A stretch of DNA of 5,261 nt from Candidatus Atribacteria bacterium. Its GTDB lineage: Bacteria > Atribacterota > Phoenicimicrobiia > Phoenicimicrobiales > Stramentimicrobiaceae. The translations under genes and the position numbers were made by a program. Of this stretch, positions 1 through 4,954 are shown one piece after another; position 1 is the stretch's first letter, and each line of letters opens with the position of its first letter. Where the stretch lies: NCBI GenBank assembly GCA_016934875.1, contig JAFGSC010000218.1, positions 1 to 5,261 on the forward strand, read 5' to 3'. The notes under the pieces are model-generated. The model saw only the letters and a program-made list of their open reading frames with translations, ran no database searches and was not told where the DNA came from.

Positions 1-65
1 AAATACTCTTAATTAGAAAGATGTCGACATAAAATACAATCAATCAGTAATGGATTTATTATCTA

Positions 66-85
66 CGATTATTTGGGAATAATCG
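66..85. repeat. 8-bp hairpin upstream of the barrel gene
   Basis: CGATTATT (66-73) and AATAATCG (78-85) form a perfect 8-bp stem around the tetraloop TGGG, 18 bases before the ATG at 104. It could be an operator, a leader hairpin, or the end of a transcription unit lying left of the window. No T tract follows, so a classical terminator is unlikely. The rest of 1-103 has stops in the frames I checked and a 10-bp palindrome ATGTCGACAT at 21-30, but no coding signal that I can support. Confidence 0.4.
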
Positions 86-103
86 ACTATAAATTTCTGA
101 TAT

Positions 104-565
104 ATGAAAACAATATTTTTTTTTGTTTTAATGTTGCTTATAGGTTGTAATATGATAAAGGCACAAAGTTTGGAGAACTCTGAAATGGATAAACATAGCC
201 TTTATCTTGAAGCAGGAGGTGGTCCAATTTTCTCAGCCTCTATCAATTTTGAAAATTATATTGCCAAGTCTGTTTCAGGGAAACTGCATTGGTTTGGTCG
301 AATAGGGTTGGGAGGGGCTGCTGTGCTTATGGGGGATGAAGGATTTGGAGGATTTGGGGCTATAACTATGCTGACTGGAAATGGCAATCGTCATTTCGAG
401 ATGAATGGTGGTGCATTTTTCGGAATAGGATCTTATTCCAAGGATTTATTTGTACTTCCTATTCTTGATATAGGGTATAGATATCAAAAACCTGAAGGTA
501 AATTTATTTTTAAAGCAAAAATTGGCACTATTGGTATTGGAGTAGGTTTGGGATACGCCTTTTGA
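104..565 (+). CDS. small outer-membrane beta-barrel protein
   Basis: This 153-residue exported protein is predicted to sit in the outer membrane; its substrate or partner is unknown. Residues 1-21 are a signal sequence: Lys2, a hydrophobic run at 4-14, then either a lipobox-like L-I-G-C (Cys15) or signal peptidase I cleavage near A20-Q21, a form common in Bacteroidota. The mature part is rich in Gly and aromatics, with alternating strands: YLEAGGGP (34-41), WFGRIGLGGAAV (63-74), HFEMNGGAFFGIG (97-109), DIGYRYQ (122-128). It ends G-L-G-Y-A-F with the aromatic C-terminal residue usual for outer-membrane barrels. About 130 mature residues suits a small barrel of roughly eight strands. The ATG at 104 is chosen because it opens the signal peptide; the leader is A/T-rich with no Shine-Dalgarno motif. 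The gene appears intact and monocistronic, with a hairpin overlapping its stop. The barrel fold is inferred from pattern, not from a search. Confidence 0.75.
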   Translation: MKTIFFFVLMLLIGCNMIKAQSLENSEMDKHSLYLEAGGGPIFSASINFENYIAKSVSGKLHWFGRIGLGGAAVLMGDEGFGGFGAITMLTGNGNRHFEMNGGAFFGIGSYSKDLFVLPILDIGYRYQKPEGKFIFKAKIGTIGIGVGLGYAF

Positions 566-578
566 GTTTTTAAAAGGC
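557..578 (+). terminator. stop-codon-overlapping hairpin, possible terminator
   Basis: GCCTTTT (557-563) pairs with AAAAGGC (572-578) around an 8-base loop that contains most of the TGA stop (563-565). The stem is 7 bp. Only a weak T content follows, so termination efficiency is uncertain, but position and symmetry fit a terminator for the barrel gene. Confidence 0.45.
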
Positions 579-654
579 TTCTAATTCGGCTTTATTCATT
601 TCAATTCCTCTTTCAGATTTATTCCTGTATCCAGTACATTTTTAAAGTATAGCA

Positions 655-726
655 CAATTGCCGATAGATAACATTGCTGTTCGCGATCCCCACTTACTCA
701 TGGCGGGACACCGCTGTACGCAATTG
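655..726. repeat. 72-bp GC-richer block bounded by inverted CAATTGC
   Basis: The block starts CAATTGC (655-661) and ends GCAATTG (720-726), a 7-bp terminal inverted repeat. Inside are two near-identical direct copies, GCTGTTCGC (676-684) and GCTGTACGC (713-721), differing by one base. A small GCGG-GACA-CCGC hairpin (703-714) lies between them. GATAGA follows the left CAATTG by two bases, and ATAGA follows the right one directly. By eye its GC content is near 50 percent, clearly above the surrounding AT-rich DNA. It resembles a short interspersed or palindromic element; I do not recognise a named family, and I found no convincing attC-type GTTRRRY core. Confidence 0.4.
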
Positions 727-927
727 ATAGAGGCTATTTTATTAATCTTTATGCTATAAATTGGCTACATTAATCCTGTTGCCTTAATGGAAGGAACATT
801 ACATAACGATTAATTTCCTGTTATTTTATATTTAAACGGAACAATTAGGGGGTAGTCAATTTAAATCATATAAAGGGATTACTTTGGCTGGTTTTTCAAA
901 TGAACTAAATTTTTGAACTTTTGATCG

Positions 928-955
928 AACTATTTTTTGAATTCAAAAAATAGTT
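928..955. repeat. perfect 28-bp palindrome
   Basis: AACTATTTTTTGAA (928-941) is followed at once by its exact reverse complement TTCAAAAAATAGTT (942-955), with no spacer, centred on GAATTC. A near-direct copy of the left arm, GAACTAAATTTTTGAA, lies just upstream at 902-917 (against GAACTATTTTTTGAA at 927-941), so the site is a three-part repeat. It could be a bidirectional terminator of AT type, a cruciform, a dimeric protein-binding site, or a scar left by a lost element. It sits 36 bases before the broken HEAT fragment. Confidence 0.7.
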
Positions 956-991
956 ATAACTTTTTAAATTCGTTTGTGGCTAAATATTTAC

Positions 992-1222
992 ATTAGGGAT
1001 GAGGCAGCAAAAGCACTTTGAAGAATTGGTGAGATTGCAGTAGAGCCATTAATTCTGGCGCTTGAAGATAAAAAAATTCGTCGTACATCTGCAGAAGCTC
1101 TTGGAATGGTAGGTGATGATAGTGCACTGAATGCTTTATCCCAATATGAATTTGATTCAGATGATACATTTAGAGGATTAATAAAATATGCAATTAAAAA
1201 AATAAAATCAAATAAAACCTAA
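992..1222 (+). pseudogene. HEAT-repeat protein remnant (3' end)
   Basis: Reading from 992 gives IRDEAAKAL, a TGA stop (1019-1021), then RIGEIAVEPLILALEDKK and IRRTSAEALGMVGDDSALNA, ending KIKSNKT and TAA at 1220-1222. The pattern of Ala/Leu positions and the I-G-x-x-A-V-E-P-L-I-x-A-L signature is that of PBS-lyase-type HEAT repeats, which form alpha-solenoid protein-binding scaffolds. The usual A-L-G-x-I-G pattern of these repeats suggests the TGA arose from a GGA glycine codon by one substitution. There is no start codon, signal sequence or N-terminal part: the in-frame sequence upstream reaches a TAA at 965-967. I read it as the tail of a decayed gene, possibly a paralogue of the HEAT genes on the other strand. 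Translation from a start inside the fragment cannot be excluded. Confidence 0.75.
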
Positions 1223-1296
1223 AAATGACAAGAAGACTAACAGTAAATAACAACCGTTCATAAACAATTGCCAAGTCTGTTCTAACTTCAAGGTTT

Positions 1297-1352
1297 GTAG
1301 CTCTCTTCATCTTTTATTTAACTTGACAAGGATGAAGCCCGCAATCTGCTAC
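1297..1352 (+). other. nested stem structure in the leader of the membrane-protein gene
   Basis: CTTCATC (1305-1311) pairs with GATGAAG (1331-1337) as a perfect 7-bp inner stem, and GTAGC (1297-1301) with GCTAC (1348-1352) as an outer stem. They are separated by 3 unpaired bases on the left and 10 on the right. The 19-base loop contains CTTGACAAG. The two-step, asymmetric layout resembles a structured RNA leader or a recombination hairpin such as attC, but the terminal GTTRRRY-type boxes are not evident. It ends about 31 bases before the ATG at 1384. The remaining bases of 1223-1383 show no gene. Confidence 0.35.
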
Positions 1353-1383
1353 TATTCATATATTAACCGTTAAAAAAAATTAA

Positions 1384-1812
1384 ATGCATAGAAATAAAAA
1401 TAAGGAAAGATTAGAAGGGATATTGTCTATTGCCTGTATTTTACTTTCAGTGTTTAGTGGTTATATTATCTGGCAGAAGTGGGGGCTTTTTGCCGGTATA
1501 GCAGGAGCTGTAATATGTTTTGTTATTATATCTGTAATTATACAAACAATTCCAAAAGCCGTTTTCCATATAGCTTTGTTCGAAGATGAGAATAATAAGG
1601 TTAAAAAAGAAGAAGTAAAGAAAAAGGGTATAGTTAAGCCAGACATAGAGAAATTAAAAGAAAAGGAAGAAGTAAAAGGCGTTAAGTTTATAGAAATAAA
1701 ATATAGAGAAGATGATATGTTTGGGATTCCTACGAAATATACCTATGAGATTTATAATGCAAAAAACAAGAAACAAGCATTGGAATTTTTAAATAACAAG
1801 TCGGTTGATTAA
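1384..1812 (+). CDS. two-helix membrane protein, probably C-terminally truncated
   Basis: This is an unrecognised 142-residue protein. Residues 1-11 are basic, followed by two hydrophobic segments at about 12-29 and 34-54, predicted to form a hairpin in the inner membrane. A highly charged Lys/Glu linker (68-97) follows, then a small beta-alpha domain (98-142) with KFIEIKYRE, TYEIYNAKN and ALEFLNNK. The ATG at 1384 follows an A-run of the kind often seen before Bacteroidota starts, and the helices begin just after it. The gene stops at TAA 1810-1812, but the same frame continues for 29 further sensible codons (next entry), so the soluble domain is probably incomplete. By context the gene is alone, convergent with the - strand operon. 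Function is unknown; a membrane-anchored cytoplasmic domain is the most that can be inferred. Confidence 0.7.
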   Translation: MHRNKNKERLEGILSIACILLSVFSGYIIWQKWGLFAGIAGAVICFVIISVIIQTIPKAVFHIALFEDENNKVKKEEVKKKGIVKPDIEKLKEKEEVKGVKFIEIKYREDDMFGIPTKYTYEIYNAKNKKQALEFLNNKSVD

Positions 1813-1902
1813 AAGTATTATTATATCGAAGTGAACGTTGGTGACGTGAACTCTCCGGAAGTGATTGTTGGTTTAGACATTAATGGAATCTACGAAGTGT
1901 AG
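1813..1902 (+). pseudogene. in-frame severed C-terminus of the membrane protein
   Basis: Directly after the TAA at 1810-1812, the same frame reads KYYYIEVNVGDVNSPE and then VGLDINGIYEV before TAG at 1900-1902. The YYYIEV strand and the closing D-x-N-G-I-Y-E pattern look like the natural end of the preceding soluble domain, completing a protein of about 172 residues. A terminator hairpin sits at the 1902 stop and none at the 1812 stop. The simplest reading is a single substitution (CAA, AAA or GAA to TAA) in a once longer gene. Readthrough, or a base-calling error at 1810, are alternatives. Confidence 0.65.
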
Positions 1903-1913
1903 AATTTTTTTTT
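1889..1913 (+). terminator. intrinsic terminator with T9 tail
   Basis: TCTAC (1889-1893), loop GAAGT, and GTAGA (1899-1903) form a short hairpin. One A follows, then nine consecutive T (1905-1913). The stem includes the last codons and the TAG stop at 1900. It marks the transcript end of the 1384 gene and supports 1902 as its ancestral coding end. The 5-bp stem is weak, but the T tract is strong. Confidence 0.55.
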
Positions 1914-1948
1914 AGGGAGGGGGAGGTTGTTATTTATGCCTTTTAAAC

Positions 1949-1974
1949 GAGCCTGTGAAAAATTTTGTGTAAAC
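1949..1974 (+). mobile_element. possible IS256-family-like terminal repeat, solo
   Basis: The sequence starts GAGCCTGTG and ends TTTTGTGTAAAC over 26 bases. From memory, IS256-family ends begin GA, carry GT at positions 7-8 and contain TTGTGTAAA near position 17, and all of these coincide here without gaps. There is no transposase next to it and no second, inverted copy in the window, so at best this is a leftover or solo end. GCCTGT at 1951-1956 also pairs with ACAGGC at 2029-2034, which could instead be chance. Treat this as a hint only. Confidence 0.25.
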
Positions 1975-2024
1975 AAGTAACTGCTATATTTAAAGAACGG
2001 CACATCTTTCACCAAAAACATTTA

Positions 2025-2951
2025 TCAAACAGGCATCCCGTTTTTCTTTTTAATACGTTTGATTGTTTTTTCAATAGCTCCAGGCCTTAATCCTAATCCT
2101 TTGCCAGCTAACTCTTCTAAAGGTGCAATGGCTTTTGGGCTACCTAATTTTTCAAGTGCGATCAAAGCATGGGCAATCACATAAGCATCGTTTGATGACA
2201 GAATATTTATATAAGCATTTACTGTTTTTTCAGTTTGTGCAATTTTATTAAAATTCATTACTAATGTCATTAACAGGTCTTCCCTGTCTGAAGTAGCCAA
2301 CAACGAACTGTTTTTTTTCTCCGGATCTTCTTTTAAAATCTGGGTCAGAATAATTTCAGCCGCATCAGGATCTTTGGAGTTAATTAAACTCAATGCAGCA
2401 TTATTTCTCGTCTTTTTATCCCCGTTTTTTAAGTTCCAGACAACAGGATTCTTTAGTTTTTCCTCGTTCTCTTGCTTTGGCGGTAAGGAATCACTTTCCC
2501 GCTTGCTAATGGGATCCTGCTTTAGATTTTTAACCTTCGGAATACGTGACTCAATAAAAGCAATAATTTCTATATCCTTTTTTTTAGTTTCATCAACTGG
2601 AAGTTTTATCATATCTCCCCTGTTATTTTGAATTTTCATATATTTCTGAATATATCCTGTAATTTCAAAGCTTTTAATATCATCGAAACGGATTCCCAAC
2701 ACTTTTGGTGCCAGGTTCAATTCAAAATAAATAAGTTCATTATTTGTAATAATCACACCTGAAAATGATGACAAGGTATATTTCCCGGGTAATTTAGCAG
2801 TGAACTTCCATTCCTTATTTTTCCCAAGGATGTTCATCAGTTCAACCCAAAAATTATCTGTTGCCCCTATCGAAGATTCAAATTGTTTTTCAAATTGTTT
2901 TTTTAATTCTTCCCTGGCAGCAATATTTGCTTCACCTTTTTTTAACTGCAT
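2025..2951 (-). CDS. PH-like domain plus HEAT-repeat protein (downstream half of split gene)
   Basis: This is a 308-residue cytoplasmic protein without a signal peptide or membrane helix. Residues 5-25 form a charged helix. About 48-141 looks like a bacterial PH/GRAM-type beta-barrel domain: SGVIITNNELIYFELN, then KVLGIRFDDIKSFEITGY and KIQNNRGDMIKLPV, the usual pattern for a domain that binds lipid or protein. A polar linker (142-165) leads to a degenerate alpha-solenoid at 168-300, with HEAT-like helices NNAALSLINSKDPDAAEIIL and IAHALIALEKLGSPKAIAPL. The ATG lies inside the preceding gene, 20 bases overlapping and in the +1 frame, with AAGGAAG about 11 bases upstream that could serve as a ribosome site. 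Dropping one A from the A7 run fuses it cleanly to the upstream frame, giving about 400 residues. A scaffold or adaptor role is inference. The gene ends the operon. Confidence 0.7.
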   Translation of the reverse strand: MQLKKGEANIAAREELKKQFEKQFESSIGATDNFWVELMNILGKNKEWKFTAKLPGKYTLSSFSGVIITNNELIYFELNLAPKVLGIRFDDIKSFEITGYIQKYMKIQNNRGDMIKLPVDETKKKDIEIIAFIESRIPKVKNLKQDPISKRESDSLPPKQENEEKLKNPVVWNLKNGDKKTRNNAALSLINSKDPDAAEIILTQILKEDPEKKNSSLLATSDREDLLMTLVMNFNKIAQTEKTVNAYINILSSNDAYVIAHALIALEKLGSPKAIAPLEELAGKGLGLRPGAIEKTIKRIKKKNGMPV

Positions 2952-3228
2952 CAGCTTTTTCTTCCTTAAGTTTTTCTGTAAGCAGAAGAATCGCTTTTTG
3001 TTTATCCTGATCTAATTTTTTAATATTTTTAATCACTCCTGCATATTCATACAACTCCCAATACTTAATCCGATGATTTTCTGCCTCTTTGTCATTTGTC
3101 AGTTGTTGCAATGCAGTAAGTGCTTGTGAAACCAGTTGTGAATCTTTGTGATCCAGTAACTTAACTAATCTTCGCACATTTCCTTCTTTTTGAAGTTTTT
3201 CGATGTTGGGTGCCCCGAATAGTCCCAT
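2932..3228 (-). CDS. MGLFG-type HEAT protein, N-terminal piece of split gene
   Basis: This is a 98-residue soluble protein opening MGLFGAPNIEKLQKEGNVRR. That start resembles a recurring family of HEAT-repeat proteins whose first helix begins M-G-L-F-G-x-P-N-I-E-K-L. Residues 17-45 form one HEAT-like unit (VKLLDHKDSQLVSQALTALQ); the rest, to about 90, is helical and charged. Family members are normally several hundred residues long, so this looks truncated. It stops at TGA just after an A7 run, and the following frame takes over without loss if one A is skipped. The ATG at 3228 is fixed by the family N-terminus; no Shine-Dalgarno motif precedes it. It lies 36 bases after the lipoprotein relic, in the same operon. 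It could be a true separate subunit translated together with the next gene, but a broken or frameshifted single gene fits better. Confidence 0.65.
   Translation of the reverse strand: MGLFGAPNIEKLQKEGNVRRLVKLLDHKDSQLVSQALTALQQLTNDKEAENHRIKYWELYEYAGVIKNIKKLDQDKQKAILLLTEKLKEEKADAVKKR
2937..2943 (-). other. A7 homopolymer at the frame junction
   Basis: Read on the - strand, the junction is GTT AAA AAA AGG TGA in the upstream frame and ATG CAG TTA AAA AAA GGT GAA in the downstream frame. Six A instead of seven would give A-D-A-V-K-K-G-E-A-N-I as one continuous protein. Possible readings are a frameshift mutation, a phase-variable tract, polymerase slippage producing some fused protein, or a homopolymer sequencing error. 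The pattern is not the canonical A-AAA-AAG minus-one signal, and a +1 shift is required. Confidence 0.6.
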
Positions 3229-3264
3229 AATAATTTTGAAATTAGTTAATCTATAGAAAATTTA

Positions 3265-3618
3265 TTATTTCACTCGAATAAATTCTTTAGTTTCCCCGTC
3301 GGGATAAATTATTATAAAATGATCAGAGTAAACCTGTATTTTGCATATTTCCGAACTAAGTTCCCATGAAGAATAAATGGTACTGTCATTGATAAACATA
3401 TCGTCACCCGTATTTTCAATTCTGAGGCCGGAATTAGATAATCTCAAAACCTTGAGTGTGCTGTCAGGCATAAATTCCAGTTCCAATAAATTGTCTTCAG
3501 GCACCCATCCCCCAATAATATCTTACCGGGGATTTTCAGTAGGTTTTTATTTAAAGCAACTATTAAAAGTGCATAGAAGCAATTCCAAAAAAATCAGCAC
3601 AAGTTTTGTGGTTTTCAT
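3265..3618 (-). pseudogene. small lipoprotein, lipocalin-like, with two in-frame stops
   Basis: From the ATG at 3618, 20 bases after the propeller stop, the frame reads a signal sequence (MKTTKLVLIF, ending F-N-S-C at codon 21 as a lipoprotein cysteine). Then come TAA at codon 24 (3547-3549), KPTENPR, a second TAA at codon 32 (3523-3525), and DIIGGWVPEDNLLELEFMPD, continuing unbroken to TAA at 3265. The G-G-W motif followed by strands LLELEFMPDSTLKVLRLS and IQVYSDHFIIIYPDGETKEF resembles the start of lipocalin-like or copper-resistance-type small barrels in Bacteroidota lipoproteins. Without the stops it would be 117 residues. Both TAA codons are one substitution from CAA or AAA. A Glu at position 12 inside the hydrophobic core (GAA, possibly from GGA) also suggests decay. 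A cytoplasmic 79-residue product from the GTG at 3504 is possible on paper but would lack its export signal. Confidence 0.7.
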
Positions 3619-3638
3619 GATTATAATAGGTTCGAATC

Positions 3639-4949
3639 TTAATAGCCACCTTCTATTTTTACAACTCCATTCCCAATTGACAACAACCACATATTGTTTT
3701 TTGAGTCTTCAAAAAATTTGACAGTATAAAATTTGGACAGATCAAGCGCATTCCATGTTTCTCCATTAAAAACAGATACTCCTCCAATTTTCCATGAGAA
3801 TCCCGCCCCCAACCATATATTTCCGTTACGATCTTCATAAATGATATTGACGTTGTTATTCGTAAGCCCACTTTTTTTATCAATAATACTCCAATTTTCA
3901 TCAGTGTATAACACCAAACCTTTCTCAGTCCCAATCCACACTCTACCTTGGCTATCAGAAACTATTGTGTTAATTATTTTGCCGGGCAACTTGTCATAAT
4001 AATTTTTCCATGTTGAACCATCAAAAACATTAAGCCCTTTATTAGTAGCAACCCAAATATTTCCATCTTTATCTTCAACTATCTGGTTAATGCTTTTACC
4101 TGTCACACCATCATCCTCTGTATAGACTGTCCAGTTAGTCCCGTCAAATTTTAATAATCCACCATATCTATCTGCATAAGATGAACCAAACCATAAATGT
4201 CCATTACTTCCTTTTACTATTTTATTGATGAATTTACGATTGGCTTTAGAAGGCAACCCATCTTTCTCCCCATATACAGTCAAATTTGCTCCATCGAAGT
4301 GATAAATATAATCTTCATTTTCAGCCCACGAAGAAAACCAAATATCATTTTTCCCTTCGCTATAAAAATAATTTACGAAAGGGAGATCAACTCCACCCAA
4401 TTGGGTAAGGGGATCGAATGTTTGCCCATCATAATCAACTAAAAAGTAACCCTCTTCATTTTTTTGATTAACACCGGCAATCCAAATTTCACCATCAATA
4501 TTTTCCATTTGGCTCATGAGATATTCCGATGATGCTTTATTCATAAAAGCGGTAATTTTATTTCCATCGTATCGTCCCCAGCCATTGCCCCTTTTAGTTA
4601 ATTCTGCTAGCATATCGCCTACAACACCTCCAGCTAGAATATCACTAAAACTATTAGCTGGTTCTATTGTAAACCAAATGATTCCATTTTTATCAATAAA
4701 AAGTTTCATTAAAGTTTCTATTGGCAAATCCTCTTTTTTAGTGAAACTCTCAATTATCTCTCCGTCATATTTGCATAATCCTTTGTCGGTGGTAAACCAC
4801 ATGTTTCCCTGCTCATCTTCAACACAATCCCGAACCCATGTTGAGGCAAGCCCTTCTTTTTTTGTTAAATGGACCCAATTGTCTTGTGCATTGATTTTAA
4901 TATTGCTGAAGATCATCAGCAACGATACGGATAAGGTAATTAATTTCAT
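3639..4949 (-). CDS. secreted two-component-regulator-type beta-propeller protein
   Basis: This 436-residue exported protein has a signal peptide at 1-21 (MKLITLSVSLLMIFSNIKIN, cleavage before or after A-Q). The rest consists of repeats of the Reg_prop type, with the motif D-x-x-G-N-[IM]-W-[FIVL]-[GAT] followed by G-L-x-x-[FY]-D-G-x-x-W. Motif tryptophans are at 51, 92, 156, 204, 253, 299, 338, 379 and 421, so about nine blade units, probably one or more propellers. In hybrid two-component systems such propellers form the periplasmic sensor for polysaccharides. Here no membrane helix, histidine kinase or DNA-binding domain follows, and no type IX secretion sorting domain is seen, so it is a stand-alone periplasmic or surface protein; ligand unknown. 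The ATG at 4949 opens the signal peptide. It is the first intact gene of the - strand operon, 20 bases before the lipoprotein frame. It appears intact. Confidence 0.85.
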   Translation of the reverse strand: MKLITLSVSLLMIFSNIKINAQDNWVHLTKKEGLASTWVRDCVEDEQGNMWFTTDKGLCKYDGEIIESFTKKEDLPIETLMKLFIDKNGIIWFTIEPANSFSDILAGGVVGDMLAELTKRGNGWGRYDGNKITAFMNKASSEYLMSQMENIDGEIWIAGVNQKNEEGYFLVDYDGQTFDPLTQLGGVDLPFVNYFYSEGKNDIWFSSWAENEDYIYHFDGANLTVYGEKDGLPSKANRKFINKIVKGSNGHLWFGSSYADRYGGLLKFDGTNWTVYTEDDGVTGKSINQIVEDKDGNIWVATNKGLNVFDGSTWKNYYDKLPGKIINTIVSDSQGRVWIGTEKGLVLYTDENWSIIDKKSGLTNNNVNIIYEDRNGNIWLGAGFSWKIGGVSVFNGETWNALDLSKFYTVKFFEDSKNNMWLLSIGNGVVKIEGGY

Positions 4950-4954
4950 AATCT

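Larger units (their letters stand above)
566..991. other. intergenic stretch without an intact gene
   Basis: No frame here gives a convincing intact gene. The stretch holds the terminator hairpin arm, a GC-richer block at 655-726, and a 28-bp palindrome at 928-955, each listed separately. On the - strand, 570-635 reads as a short frame ending EMNKAELEAF-stop. A different - frame runs open from 697 to 596 and includes GDREQQCYLSAIVLYF and DTGINLKEELK. Both have ordinary Bacteroidota codon choice, but they lack a proper start and exclude one another over their shared part. They may be relics of a decayed gene or chance. Nothing recognisable was seen between 730 and 900. Confidence 0.6.

Noticed and set aside
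1197..1310. Minus-strand frame starting MKRATNLEVR with a hydrophobic tail
   Set aside because: It is about 38 codons long, overlaps the nested stems and the antisense of the HEAT relic, and its hydrophobicity comes from the complement of A-rich DNA.
655..1352. Integron attC sites at the GC-richer block and at the nested stems
   Set aside because: The folded shape is suggestive, but the conserved RYYYAAC/GTTRRRY ends are missing and no integrase is present in the window.
1461..1646. Minus-strand open frame of 61 codons
   Set aside because: It lies wholly antisense to the membrane-protein gene, is rich in Phe and Ser as an antisense shadow, and has no protein pattern of its own.
2374..3015. 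Two plus-strand open frames (2374-2631 and 2800-3015)
   Set aside because: Both are antisense to the HEAT/PH genes and consist mainly of Phe, Ser and Leu, as expected of the complement of Lys/Glu-rich coding sequence.
992..3618. A reassigned stop codon explaining the interrupted frames
   Set aside because: TAA, TGA and TAG all interrupt frames, while the barrel, propeller and HEAT genes end normally at TGA or TAA with no continuing coding pattern noticed beyond them.
3377..3721. Plus-strand open frame of 114 codons
   Set aside because: It crosses the lipoprotein relic and the end of the propeller gene in antisense; no domain or signal sequence is seen, and its codon pattern does not fit.
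3659..3934. Minus-strand open frame of 91 codons
   Set aside because: It is an alternative frame inside the propeller gene, whose own frame has clear repeated motifs over this stretch.
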